From JAIFWN01 sp049304015 (lineage in GTDB: Bacteria > Patescibacteriota > Minisyncoccia > Phycocordibacterales > Zambryskibacteraceae): a DNA stretch of 32,525 bases. The DNA is taken from NCBI GenBank assembly GCA_049304015.1, contig JBAQNS010000013.1, positions 1-32,525 on the forward strand. Direction: 5' to 3'. This document shows, piece after piece, positions 23,091-29,459 of the stretch. Under the pieces are notes generated by a model that was not told the DNA's origin, did not search any database, and saw only the letters and a list, made by a program, of their open reading frames with translations. The position numbers were made by a program, and so were the translations under genes. Position 1 is the stretch's first letter. Every line of letters begins with the position of its first letter.

Positions 23091-23694
23091 ATTTTTTATT
23101 CGAAAGAAGTTTAAGTGCCTGTTTGACTCGTTCACTTGGGCTGTCTATTTCTTTTGCCTCGCCCGTGGCCGAGCTATGGCCGAGGGGTACTTTCTTTAGA
23201 GCCTCACGAGCATCACGTTCTGTATATCCGAGTGAGACTAGGGCTTCGAGGGCATCTCCTTCAGCTCGCATATTGAGGCCTTTGTCTGATTCTTTGATAA
23301 TTAATTTATCTTTCAATTCAAGCACAATCTTTTCTGCATTCTTTTTACCTATCCCAGAGACACGAGTGAGGTATGAAGTGTCGTTCTCGCTGACGGCCTG
23401 ACGGAGAATGGTAGGGGAAGCGACATTTAATATACCGAGTGCAGTTTTTGGCCCAATACCTGAGATGGTGATTAGGAGCTCAAATATTTCTAGAGTTTCC
23501 TTATCTGAGAAGCCGTATAGGTCGAGGGCCGTTTCTCTGACTGCGAGGTAAGTCCATAGGAAAATAGGTTCTCCAGGGAGAGCATCAAGAGATGCTTCAG
23601 TGGTCACAAAAACCTTATAACCAACACCTCCAACATCCAGAATGAGGTAATGGAGGTCTTTGTGCCTGAGGGTGCCGTTTAGACTGCCTATCAT
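23089..23694 (-). CDS. ruvA: Holliday junction branch-migration protein RuvA
   Basis: Tetramer that binds Holliday junctions and loads RuvB. 201 aa, normal. Domain I (MIGSLNGTLRHKDLHYLILDVGGVGYKV) is an OB fold. Domain II has two helix-hairpin-helix motifs, ISGIGPKTALGIL and VSGIGKKNAEKIVLELKD. Domain III (EALVSLGYTERDAREALKKV) contacts RuvB. It is separated from ruvB/ruvC by about 12 kb, so the three components are not one operon. TATGAT with extended TGT lies 6 nt before the ATG. Confidence 0.95.
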   Translation of the reverse strand: MIGSLNGTLRHKDLHYLILDVGGVGYKVFVTTEASLDALPGEPIFLWTYLAVRETALDLYGFSDKETLEIFELLITISGIGPKTALGILNVASPTILRQAVSENDTSYLTRVSGIGKKNAEKIVLELKDKLIIKESDKGLNMRAEGDALEALVSLGYTERDAREALKKVPLGHSSATGEAKEIDSPSERVKQALKLLSNKK

Positions 23695-23700
23695 GCTTCT

Positions 23701-23706
23701 ATCATA
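23701..23706 (-). promoter_or_regulatory. Extended -10 box of ruvA (leaderless spacing)
   Basis: TGTTATGAT on the minus strand, exactly 6 nt before the ATG. Confidence 0.6.
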
Positions 23707-23734
23707 ACAGGTTGATTTATGGAGGTATATACGC

Positions 23735-23740
23735 TAATAT
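23735..23740 (+). promoter_or_regulatory. Candidate -10 box of rpsT
   Basis: TAATAT 7 nt before the ATG at 23748; near-leaderless spacing. Confidence 0.45.
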
Positions 23741-23747
23741 CTTGCCC

Positions 23748-24011
23748 ATGGCTATAACACGTTCAGCAAAAAAGGCATTCAGAGCTTCTTTGAAGAAGCA
23801 GTCTTTTAATACTATTAGAAAGGATAAGGTCGCAAGGACAGTAAAAACTCTAAAAAAACTTGTGAAGGATAAGAACAAAAAGGAGGCGGTGCTCGCTCTC
23901 AGAGAAGTTCAAAAAGCTTTCGATAAGGCGGCCAAGGCACACACTTTGAATAAAAACACTGCTTCAAGGAAAATCTCCAGGTTCTCCAAGATGATAAAGA
24001 AAATTGTTTAA
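23748..24011 (+). CDS. rpsT: 30S ribosomal protein bS20
   Basis: 87 aa, very basic, all-helical small-subunit protein that binds the 5' domain and helix 44 of 16S rRNA. MAITRSAKKAFRASLKKQ, then TVKTLKKLVKDKNKKEA, and AAKAHTLNKNTASRKISRF match bS20 (the usual 'K..IHKN.A.RKKSRL'). An ATG 36 nt upstream is open, but the family N-terminus and the -10 placement support 23748. Ends in a strong terminator. Confidence 0.95.
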   Translation: MAITRSAKKAFRASLKKQSFNTIRKDKVARTVKTLKKLVKDKNKKEAVLALREVQKAFDKAAKAHTLNKNTASRKISRFSKMIKKIV

Positions 24012-24016
24012 CAAAA

Positions 24017-24037
24017 ATCCGCCTCTGGCGGTTTTTT
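24017..24037 (+). terminator. Terminator of rpsT
   Basis: CCGCC - TCT - GGCGG followed by six T, with A residues opposite. Confidence 0.92.
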
Positions 24038-24072
24038 GTAGAAGTGGTTTAAATGTGTTAATTTTGATGCAC

Positions 24073-24144
24073 GCTCCCATCGTTCAATGGATAGGACATA
24101 ACTTTGCGGAAGTTAAAATGTAGGTTCGATTCCTACTGGGAGCA
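24073..24144 (+). tRNA. tRNA-Arg (anticodon GCG)
   Basis: Acceptor GCTCCCA/TGGGAGC, D arm GTTC/GGAC, anticodon stem TAACT/AGTTA with loop TTGCGGA giving GCG, T arm GTAGG-TTCGATT-CCTAC. CCA is not encoded. Most bacteria read CGU/CGC/CGA with tRNA-Arg(ACG) edited to inosine, so GCG is uncommon. Confidence 0.9.
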
Positions 24145-24154
24145 CAAGTGAGTG

Positions 24155-24178
24155 AAGTAGACGAAAGTTTACTTTTGG
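24155..24178 (+). terminator. Hairpin after tRNA-Arg(GCG), probable terminator
   Basis: AAGTAGAC - GAAA - GTTTACTT (8 bp with one G-U, GNRA-type loop), then a short T-rich end. A second imperfect hairpin (GTGC/GCAC with CCAG/CTGG) lies at 24193-24220. Confidence 0.55.
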
Positions 24179-24219
24179 ATATTTCCGAGCGTGTGCACCC
24201 AGGGCGTAGTTCTGGAGCA

Positions 24220-24690
24220 CTAGAATCCTAAGAATTCCAAAACGTTCTCCAAGAATGGAAGTTGTTGATATTCTTCAGGAAGAAATTCTTTTAAAATCGA
24301 ATTAACTTTATCTGAACTCACTTCCTCCCCTAGGGGGATTACTATAAGGGGCATAAACATTTTCTTAGAACGGAGAAGAATTTTCTTGTGAGGATGTTCT
24401 ATGTCTATACAAAAGGAATGAATGGTTTCAAATGGGTAATAGATTTTGTTCCTGGCGATCCCTAGAGAATCGATTCTCATTTTCAATATTTCTGGTGGAC
24501 GATTGATATATAGGGAGAGGGAGAAGGTGGCGACCAAAATAAAAATACCAAATATGATATTTCCAAAAATAATAGAAGCAATAGAGATAGAAACAGCAAT
24601 AATGCCTACTGCCCAGAACCAGTCCTGGGTCCGTTCCTTGTGCTCATATTCATGAGCATCCCACTCAATACGAAGATCCGCCTTTGCCAT
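24220..24690 (-). CDS. Two-helix membrane protein of unknown function
   Basis: 156 aa. A charged N-terminus (DLRIEWDAHEYEHKERTQDW) is followed by two adjacent hydrophobic segments (about 24-43 and 44-62), then a cytoplasmic-looking domain with strands (KIYYPFETIHSFCIDIEH, FMPLIVIPLGEEV) and a C-terminal helix. The architecture resembles small PH-like membrane proteins common in Patescibacteria, but I cannot name a family. Start ATG is supported by TAGAAT with extended TGT exactly 6 nt upstream. Confidence 0.75.
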   Translation of the reverse strand: MAKADLRIEWDAHEYEHKERTQDWFWAVGIIAVSISIASIIFGNIIFGIFILVATFSLSLYINRPPEILKMRIDSLGIARNKIYYPFETIHSFCIDIEHPHKKILLRSKKMFMPLIVIPLGEEVSSDKVNSILKEFLPEEYQQLPFLENVLEFLGF

Positions 24691-24696
24691 ATATAA

Positions 24697-24702
24697 ATTC
24701 TA
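24697..24702 (-). promoter_or_regulatory. Extended -10 box of the 24690 gene (leaderless spacing)
   Basis: TGTTAGAAT on the minus strand, exactly 6 nt before the ATG, directly after the tRNA-Ser terminator. Confidence 0.6.
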
Positions 24703-24710
24703 ACACAAAA

Positions 24711-24734
24711 CAAAACACCCATATGGGTGTTTTG
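24711..24734 (-). terminator. Terminator of tRNA-Ser
   Basis: A perfect 24-nt palindrome (AAAACACCC-ATAT-GGGTGTTTT core) ending in TTTTGTTTTG on the minus strand. Confidence 0.75.
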
Positions 24735-24745
24735 TGTTTTGGCGG

Positions 24746-24832
24746 CGGAGGAGGTGAGATTCGAACTCACGGTACCGTTTCCAGTACGACAGTTTTCAAG
24801 ACTGTTCCTTTAAACCGCTCAGGCACTCCTCC
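24746..24832 (-). tRNA. tRNA-Ser (anticodon TGA)
   Basis: Acceptor GGAGGAG/CTCCTCC with discriminator G, anticodon loop with TGA (CAGTC-TTGAAAA), a long class II variable arm (TACTGGAAACGGTA) and T arm GTGAG-TTCGAAT-CTCAC. CCA is not encoded. Confidence 0.95.
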
Positions 24833-24866
24833 GTGAGGTCTATAAAAACACAAACGGAGGCTAAAA

Positions 24867-25106
24867 TCAATTTTTAATTACCTCTACTTTTGAGTCTTTG
24901 GTAAAGAAGTAAATATAAATGATGTCCAAGATACCGACAGTATTGATGAAAAGTAAGGCAATGAACCAATATTGTTCGTTTCGTTGAGCTGATTTCCACA
25001 AGGCCAACCCCTTCCATGCTATCGACCAAATCATAATAATAACTACTAATGTTGGATGCGCTGTGAACCAATTTGAAGCTCCTAAAATATTTGTTGTTAA
25101 ATTCAT
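24867..25106 (-). CDS. Small membrane protein, DUF5652-like
   Basis: 79 aa with two hydrophobic helices: TLVVIIMIWSIAWKGLALW and YWFIALLFINTVGILDIIYIY. The WKGLALWKSA..N..YWF...L..NTVGILDIIYIYF pattern matches the DUF5652 family as I know it from Patescibacteria genomes; the function is unknown. Starts divergently from ruvX, 27 nt between start codons, with TATAAT 7 nt before its ATG. Confidence 0.75.
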   Translation of the reverse strand: MNLTTNILGASNWFTAHPTLVVIIMIWSIAWKGLALWKSAQRNEQYWFIALLFINTVGILDIIYIYFFTKDSKVEVIKN

Positions 25107-25113
25107 ACCTATT

Positions 25114-25126
25114 ATTATACTATAAT
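25114..25126. promoter_or_regulatory. Back-to-back divergent -10 boxes for DUF5652 gene and ruvX
   Basis: TATAAT on the minus strand (25119-25114) is 7 nt from one ATG. TATAAT on the plus strand (25121-25126) is 7 nt from the other. One base separates the boxes. Confidence 0.58.
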
Positions 25127-25133
25127 GTTTCTT

Positions 25134-25514
25134 ATGAAGATTATGGCTGTGGATTATGGGGCAAAAAGAGTCGGGGTGGCTTCGACGGATGAATCCGGAG
25201 AATTTGCATTACCTAGAGCGGTTTTACCTAATGATGATACTCTCGTAGATACTATCCTCAAACAAATTAGTGATGAGAATATAGAAAAAGTGGTAGTTGG
25301 TGATTCAAAAAATTTAGATGGGACGCCGAATGCTATTTCAAAAGATATAAATATTTTTGTAGAGAAATTAAAAGCAGAAAAAATTGATGTAGTGATGCAT
25401 CCAGAAGTTTACACTTCCATGGAAGCAGATAGACTTCAAGGTCAAAATGATATGAGAGATGCTTCAGCCGCAGCTTTAATACTTAAAAGTTATATAGACT
25501 TACAAAATAATTAG
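25134..25514 (+). CDS. ruvX: RuvX/YqgF Holliday-junction-resolvase-like nuclease
   Basis: 126 aa RNase H-fold protein. In E. coli it processes the 5' end of pre-16S rRNA; it was also proposed as an alternative resolvase. The N-terminal strand KIMAVDYGAKRVGVA carries the first catalytic Asp, VVVGDSKNLDG the middle strand, and RDASAAALILKSYI the last acid. The ATG at 25134 is favoured over the one 9 nt upstream by the -10 position. Its last codons form an arm of the structured element downstream. Confidence 0.92.
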   Translation: MKIMAVDYGAKRVGVASTDESGEFALPRAVLPNDDTLVDTILKQISDENIEKVVVGDSKNLDGTPNAISKDINIFVEKLKAEKIDVVMHPEVYTSMEADRLQGQNDMRDASAAALILKSYIDLQNN

Positions 25515-25600
25515 TTTTCTTTGCACACATAATTTTTTGTTAAAAATTTGCTCTGCTTGGACCGTCGTCCTGCGCAAGGCACAAAAACTAGTTATTTTGT
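25502..25600 (+). ncRNA. Candidate structured RNA element, copy B
   Basis: The outer stem of 17 bp joins 25502-25518 with 25584-25600 (one G-U) and includes the ruvX stop codon. Conserved junction blocks: TTCTTTGCAC (left) and GCGCAAGGCAC (right); CTTTGC pairs with GCAAGG. Inner hairpins: AATTTTT-TGTT-AAAAATT (25531-25548) and GGAC-CGTC-GTCC (25559-25570). Stem sequences differ from copy A while pairing is kept. A GCATAAAA tail follows, as in copy A. The next gene's -10 begins 31 nt downstream, so the element ends before that transcript starts. Confidence 0.5.
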
Positions 25601-25631
25601 GTAGCAAAAAGCATAAAAGTGAATTATTTTG

Positions 25632-25637
25632 TATGAT
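25632..25637 (+). promoter_or_regulatory. -10 box of the 25644 gene (leaderless spacing)
   Basis: TATGAT exactly 6 nt before the ATG at 25644; decides the start over the upstream ATG at 25629. Confidence 0.58.
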
Positions 25638-25643
25638 ACTTGT

Positions 25644-25970
25644 ATGATAACAATAGATGAATTTAAAAAAGGAGAAATAATGATAGGGGAGATTGTCGCG
25701 GTTGAATTAATCGAAAATTCAGAAAAACTTTTGAAATTAACAGTAGATTTTGCTGAAGAGAGACCACGAACTGTTGTTTCAGGAATTAAAAAGTATTTTG
25801 AAGATCCACAAATTCTTGTTGGGGTGAAATGTGCTTTCGCCACAAATCTTGAACCACGACCACTTATGGGTATCCCTAGTGAGGCGATGATTCTCGCTGT
25901 TTCTACTGACACAACTTTCTCTCTTCTTCGAGTGAGTGAGGATACCCCCAAAGGAACGAAGGTTAGATAA
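25644..25970 (+). CDS. Stand-alone tRNA-binding OB-fold protein (CsaA/MetG-C-like)
   Basis: 108 aa. The whole protein is an EMAPII-type tRNA-binding OB fold: GEIVAVELIENSEKLLKLTVDF, then RTVVSGIKKYFEDPQILVG, CAFATNLEPRPLMGIPSEAM and ILAVSTDT. These match the C-terminal dimerisation/tRNA-binding domain of MetRS and the free proteins CsaA or Trbp111. It is either a tRNA chaperone or a trans-acting MetRS appendage; the metG gene is not in the window. Leaderless promoter 6 nt upstream. Confidence 0.86.
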   Translation: MITIDEFKKGEIMIGEIVAVELIENSEKLLKLTVDFAEERPRTVVSGIKKYFEDPQILVGVKCAFATNLEPRPLMGIPSEAMILAVSTDTTFSLLRVSEDTPKGTKVR

Positions 25971-25992
25971 TGAGAACTCTACTAGGTGAGTG

Positions 25993-25998
25993 TATAAT
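25993..25998 (+). promoter_or_regulatory. -10 box of the pilMNO operon (leaderless spacing)
   Basis: TATAAT exactly 6 nt before the pilM ATG at 26005. Confidence 0.62.
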
Positions 25999-26004
25999 GT
26001 ATCT

Positions 26005-27027
26005 ATGGTCGGTTTTTTAAATGCACCTAAAAGAAAAAGAAGTTTTTTTGATTTTTTCCCTACTCCTCGCTTCCTTGAATTATCCAAGGTTGGAGTCGCG
26101 TTTTCTGATCAAAACATTCATTTGGTTGAGTTTAAAAAGTCACATCGAGCAGGTGACCTTTCTATAGATCACTACAATGCAGTCGCACTACTAACAGGGG
26201 TAATCTTGGGAGGTTATATCTATGAGCAAGAGGCTTTAGTGAAGGCCTTAAGGGATTTAAAATCAAAACACTCGTTTGACTATGTGAGAGCCACCTTACC
26301 TGAAGAAAAAGCTTATCTATTTACCACTGAGGTGGACAAGGAACCGTTTGATAGCCTTAGAGATAGGGTGGCTTTTATAATAGAGGAGAACGTGCCGGTT
26401 TCATTGGCTGAATCAGTCTTTGATTTTGAGATTATTGGCAACATAAAAGACAAAGAACAAATCCGTGTGGCTGTGTCGGTTTTACCACTTAAGGCGGTAG
26501 AAACATATATTCATGTATTTGAAGCTGCAGGCATAACCCCAGTATCGTTCGATGTAGAATCCCAAGCTTTGGCCAGAGCGATTGTTCCCAATGGAGATGA
26601 GAGGACTCAACTCATTGTGAATTTGGAAGAAAACAAAACTGGACTATACGTAGTTGAAGATGAAATAGTTCAATTTAGTTCTACTCCTGCGTTTGGAGCA
26701 GTGAAAGATGAAAATGGCTATAGAGATTTGCTGGCTCTAAAGAGTGAGATGAGAAAAGTTTTTGCTTTTTGGAATACTAAACTCGGCATTGATGGGGCTC
26801 CAGGCAAAAAAATAGAGAAAATTCTCATAGCTGGAAGGGGAGCCAAAGATGATAATTTTGTTTCTGCGCTCATGGAAGATATGGATATTGAATACGAAGT
26901 AGCCAATGTTTGGGTCAACGCCTTTTCTCTCTTTGGGGATTTGCCAGACATTTCTTTCGAAGAATCTCTCGCATATGGTGTGTCTGTTGGCGTCGCCTTA
27001 CCAGAAAAAGAACCTCGCTATGTTTAA
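26005..27027 (+). CDS. pilM: Type IV pilus assembly protein PilM
   Basis: Actin-like cytoplasmic ATP-binding protein that binds the PilN tail and links the inner-membrane platform to the motor. 340 aa. It shows VGVAFSDQNIHLVEF (phosphate-1 strand), YVRATLPEEKAYLFTTEV, the mid-domain VSVLPLKAVETYIHVFEAAGI, SFDVESQALARAI and the GLYVVEDEIVQFSSTPAFG strand, followed by ILIAGRGAKDDNF. This is the usual PilM pattern. First gene of a four-gene unit; overlaps pilN by 8 nt. An earlier in-frame GTG at 25990 lies inside the promoter and is rejected. Confidence 0.88.
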   Translation: MVGFLNAPKRKRSFFDFFPTPRFLELSKVGVAFSDQNIHLVEFKKSHRAGDLSIDHYNAVALLTGVILGGYIYEQEALVKALRDLKSKHSFDYVRATLPEEKAYLFTTEVDKEPFDSLRDRVAFIIEENVPVSLAESVFDFEIIGNIKDKEQIRVAVSVLPLKAVETYIHVFEAAGITPVSFDVESQALARAIVPNGDERTQLIVNLEENKTGLYVVEDEIVQFSSTPAFGAVKDENGYRDLLALKSEMRKVFAFWNTKLGIDGAPGKKIEKILIAGRGAKDDNFVSALMEDMDIEYEVANVWVNAFSLFGDLPDISFEESLAYGVSVGVALPEKEPRYV

Positions 27028-27553
27028 ATTACTTACAGACAACGCACGAATCAAGGCTAAAAAAGAGTATTCACTCCGCAAGTTAATAGTGGGTCTTGGT
27101 GGTGTCTGTATTATATTTTTAATCGGAGATATTGCTCTTCTGCCATCTCATATTATTTCTCAATCTAGAATGAGTGAGGCCCAAACGAGAATTTCAGCCT
27201 TAAAAAATCAATCTTCAACTCAGGATGCTCACACACTAGTGGAGTGGTTAGATGAGTTTAATAAACAAATATCCTCACTCACACCTATAGAAGGAAATAA
27301 CTCACCTTATAAATTATTTGTAGAAATAATAAATACAAAACCTAGTGGCATATCTATAAATGGTTTAGTGATGAGGAAAGATTCAAAATCAACAACTCTA
27401 TCTATCTCTGGAGTGGCCAAAGGAAGAAAAGATTTATACGATTTTGAAAACACTTTAAATAATTCAGGTAATTTTTCTGAGGTGGTTATTCCTGTTTCAA
27501 ACTTTGCAAAAAATAGTGACATAGATTTTCAGTTTAATCTCTCTCCAAAATAA
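27020..27553 (+). CDS. pilN: PilN-like type IV pilus platform protein
   Basis: 177 aa with start at 27020, which overlaps pilM by 8 nt. A short cytoplasmic N-terminus (MFKLLTDNARIKAKKEYSLR), a single membrane helix (LIVGLGGVCIIFLIGDIALL), a coiled coil (EAQTRISALKNQ) and an extracytoplasmic ferredoxin-like domain (GISINGLVMRKDSKSTTLSISG). The topology and place behind pilM identify PilN; sequence conservation is weak, as is normal for the family. Confidence 0.78.
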   Translation: MFKLLTDNARIKAKKEYSLRKLIVGLGGVCIIFLIGDIALLPSHIISQSRMSEAQTRISALKNQSSTQDAHTLVEWLDEFNKQISSLTPIEGNNSPYKLFVEIINTKPSGISINGLVMRKDSKSTTLSISGVAKGRKDLYDFENTLNNSGNFSEVVIPVSNFAKNSDIDFQFNLSPK

Positions 27554-27554
27554 A

Positions 27555-28112
27555 ATGCCTAAAAACAAAACTATTCTATATATACTCTGGATCCTCACCA
27601 TAATGTTTTTGGGTGTATTAGTTTTTGGTGTTTATATTATTAGGGCAGAAAACCAAAATATTTCTGTATTGCAAAACCAAGCAGATGAAGCTACCAATGA
27701 GAGCTCCATAGCTGGTTCTATAAGATCAATAAAAAACAATTATTCTAAAGAACTAAAAGAAATAACAGCACTATTAATACATGGTGATGACCTTGTGCCC
27801 TTTATTGATTCTGTAGAGAAGCTTGGGAGAGATGTTGGACTAACTACTAAGATTATTTCTGTTGTTCAAGACAAATCTAATTCTAAAGAAATTAAATATC
27901 CAATCATTGTTCACATTACAGTAGAGTCAGAGGGTTCTTGGGGGAATAATATGAAATTCCTTTCAGCTATAGAAAACCTTCCTACAAATATTTCTATAGA
28001 AAACACCAATTTGGTTTTGAATGATTCAACTGTAGAAGCTGGCAAAACTACTAAACCTTCAGAAAAAGTTTGGCATACTAATATAACTTTTTCCATTTTA
28101 AACTTTAAATAA
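27555..28112 (+). CDS. pilO: PilO-like type IV pilus platform protein
   Basis: 185 aa. N-terminal membrane helix (ILYILWILTIMFLGVLVFGVYII), then a coiled-coil stretch (ENQNISVLQNQADEA), then a domain with DDLVPFIDSVEKLGRDVGL and IIVHITVESEGSWGNNMKFLSAIENLP, the typical PilO 'F..IE.L' pattern. Starts 1 nt after pilN. It should form heterodimers with PilN around the PilC platform. Confidence 0.78.
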   Translation: MPKNKTILYILWILTIMFLGVLVFGVYIIRAENQNISVLQNQADEATNESSIAGSIRSIKNNYSKELKEITALLIHGDDLVPFIDSVEKLGRDVGLTTKIISVVQDKSNSKEIKYPIIVHITVESEGSWGNNMKFLSAIENLPTNISIENTNLVLNDSTVEAGKTTKPSEKVWHTNITFSILNFK

Positions 28113-28113
28113 T

Positions 28114-28437
28114 ATGCCTAAGTTACCTTTCAAATTTCATCTGCATCTACACAAAAACGGCAAGCTTTTTGGATGGGGAGTAAGTCCAAATGCGGATTGG
28201 AAAGTTTTGTTCACTGTTTTTCTAATTCTAACGGTTAGTGTTTTCGCTCTTGGTGTCTATATGTTTATAGCCATAGCTAATGGAGATATCTTTTTAGTTG
28301 AAAAGCCCGCCACCACCACAGAGAGAAGTTTGGATTCAGAAAAAATAAAGAAAACAGTTTTATATTATGAAACTAGAGCTAAGAAACTCGAAGAAATAAA
28401 ATCGAGTAATAATCGTATTGTTGATCCGTCACTTTAG
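28114..28437 (+). CDS. Small single-helix membrane protein in the pil operon
   Basis: 107 aa starting 1 nt after pilO. N-terminal basic, His-rich segment (FHLHLHKNGK), one membrane helix (VLFTVFLILTVSVFALGVYMFIAIA), then a charged helical tail (SEKIKKTVLYYETRAKKLEE). It sits in the position of pilP but has no lipobox or PilP domain, so it is not a clear PilP. Probably a further platform subunit; no family recognised. The unit ends before tRNA-Arg. Confidence 0.65.
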   Translation: MPKLPFKFHLHLHKNGKLFGWGVSPNADWKVLFTVFLILTVSVFALGVYMFIAIANGDIFLVEKPATTTERSLDSEKIKKTVLYYETRAKKLEEIKSSNNRIVDPSL

Positions 28438-28462
28438 GGTGTATCTATAAGGTGTTTTTGTG

Positions 28463-28532
28463 TCCTCGGCAGGAATCGAACCTGCATCAAAGCCTTAGAA
28501 GAGCTCTGTTCTATCCATTGAACTACGAGGAC
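28463..28532 (-). tRNA. tRNA-Arg (anticodon TCT)
   Basis: Acceptor GTCCTCG/CGAGGAC, D arm GTTC-AATGGATA-GAAC, anticodon loop with TCT, T arm GCAGG-TTCGATT-CCTGC, discriminator A, CCA not encoded. Boundaries may be off by 1-2 nt. It reads AGA/AGG. Same strand as tRNA-Val just upstream of it, so the two are probably one transcript. Confidence 0.92.
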
Positions 28533-28566
28533 AAAGTCCTCGCATATAAAATTCTTATGGAGGACG

Positions 28567-28642
28567 TGGTGCGGGATACAGGACTCGAACCTGTGACCTT
28601 CTCAGTGTAAATGAGTTGCTCTACCAACTGAGCTAATCCCGC
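28567..28642 (-). tRNA. tRNA-Val (anticodon TAC), CCA encoded
   Basis: Acceptor GCGGGAT/ATCCCGC, D arm GCTC-AGTTGGTA-GAGC, anticodon loop TTTACAC giving TAC, T arm ACAGG-TTCGAGT-CCTGT. A73 is followed by CCA in the DNA, one of only two tRNAs here with an encoded CCA. The first anticodon-stem pair is A-A. Confidence 0.94.
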
Positions 28643-28661
28643 GATGGAATGATACTAACAT

Positions 28662-29417
28662 ATGATGTATCCTCTTGGTATACCCATGACTAATTTGGAT
28701 AAAACAATCATTTTTGAGAACGAAGACATATTGGCCATAAACAAACCCGCTGGGATTATTGTGCATGGAGATGGCCGGACCAAAGAAGACTCTGTTTCTG
28801 CTTGGCTCGTGAGTAAATATCCAGAGGCCAAGGGAGTAGGAGAGATGATTCGTCTTGAAGGAGGAGACATTATTGATCGTTCAGGGGTGGTGCATCGTCT
28901 AGACAGAGATACTTCTGGGGTTTTGCTTTTGGCCAAGACCCAAAAAGGCTTTGAACATTTAAAAAATTTATTTTTGAAGAGAAAAATTCAAAAAACTTAT
29001 TATGCGTTTGTGTACGGCAACATGAAAGAAGATCATGGCACCTTATCTATGCCCATAGGCAAGAGTCCAAGTGATTTTAGAAAATATTCTGCTGGACGAG
29101 GAGCGACGGGGGAGATGAGGGATGCAGTCACCTATTTTAGAGTACTCAAACGAGGAGATGGCTACAGTCTTATAGAGGCCAAACCAAAAACAGGACGGAC
29201 ACATCAAATCCGCGTACACTTTCAATCTCTCCAAAGACCAGTAATTTGTGACAAACTTTATGCATCATCCAAACCTCCAATGCTTGGATTTAAAAGGCTA
29301 GCCCTTCATGCTCGAGAAGTTTCTTTTAAAGATGAAAATGGTGTTGAACAAGTATTAAAGGCTGACTTTCCTGAAGATTTTCAGAATGCCTTTAAAGATA
29401 TAGATTTTAAGCCCTAG
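28662..29417 (+). CDS. RluA-family RNA pseudouridine synthase
   Basis: Isomerises uridine to pseudouridine in 23S rRNA or tRNA. 251 aa from 28662; an ATG at 28686 (243 aa) also fits the family start. The catalytic motif VVHRLDRDTSGVLLLAKT contains the essential Asp of HRLD. EDILAINKPAGIIVHGDG, FVYGNMKEDHGTLSMPIGKS, KPKTGRTHQIRVHF and GFKRLALHAREVSF are further family landmarks. There is no S4 domain at the N-terminus, so it resembles RluA/TruC types. GATACT 5 nt before 28662 favours that start. The target base is not predictable. Confidence 0.92.
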   Translation: MMYPLGIPMTNLDKTIIFENEDILAINKPAGIIVHGDGRTKEDSVSAWLVSKYPEAKGVGEMIRLEGGDIIDRSGVVHRLDRDTSGVLLLAKTQKGFEHLKNLFLKRKIQKTYYAFVYGNMKEDHGTLSMPIGKSPSDFRKYSAGRGATGEMRDAVTYFRVLKRGDGYSLIEAKPKTGRTHQIRVHFQSLQRPVICDKLYASSKPPMLGFKRLALHAREVSFKDENGVEQVLKADFPEDFQNAFKDIDFKP

Positions 29418-29459
29418 TGTTTGCCATGAGCTAGGGGTTGTGGTAAATTAGTCTGACTT

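Noticed and set aside
21675..25600. Structured elements A and B as remnants of one small protein gene
   Set aside because: On the minus strand both read KFL[P/T][R/K]NY..K near one end, but the frames differ between copies (24 versus 26 nt spacing), there is no start codon, and changes fall in pairing positions, so an RNA structure fits better.
25587..25951. Minus-strand ORF over the tRNA-binding protein gene
   Set aside because: A shadow frame. The plus frame has an EMAPII OB-fold pattern and a well-placed -10.
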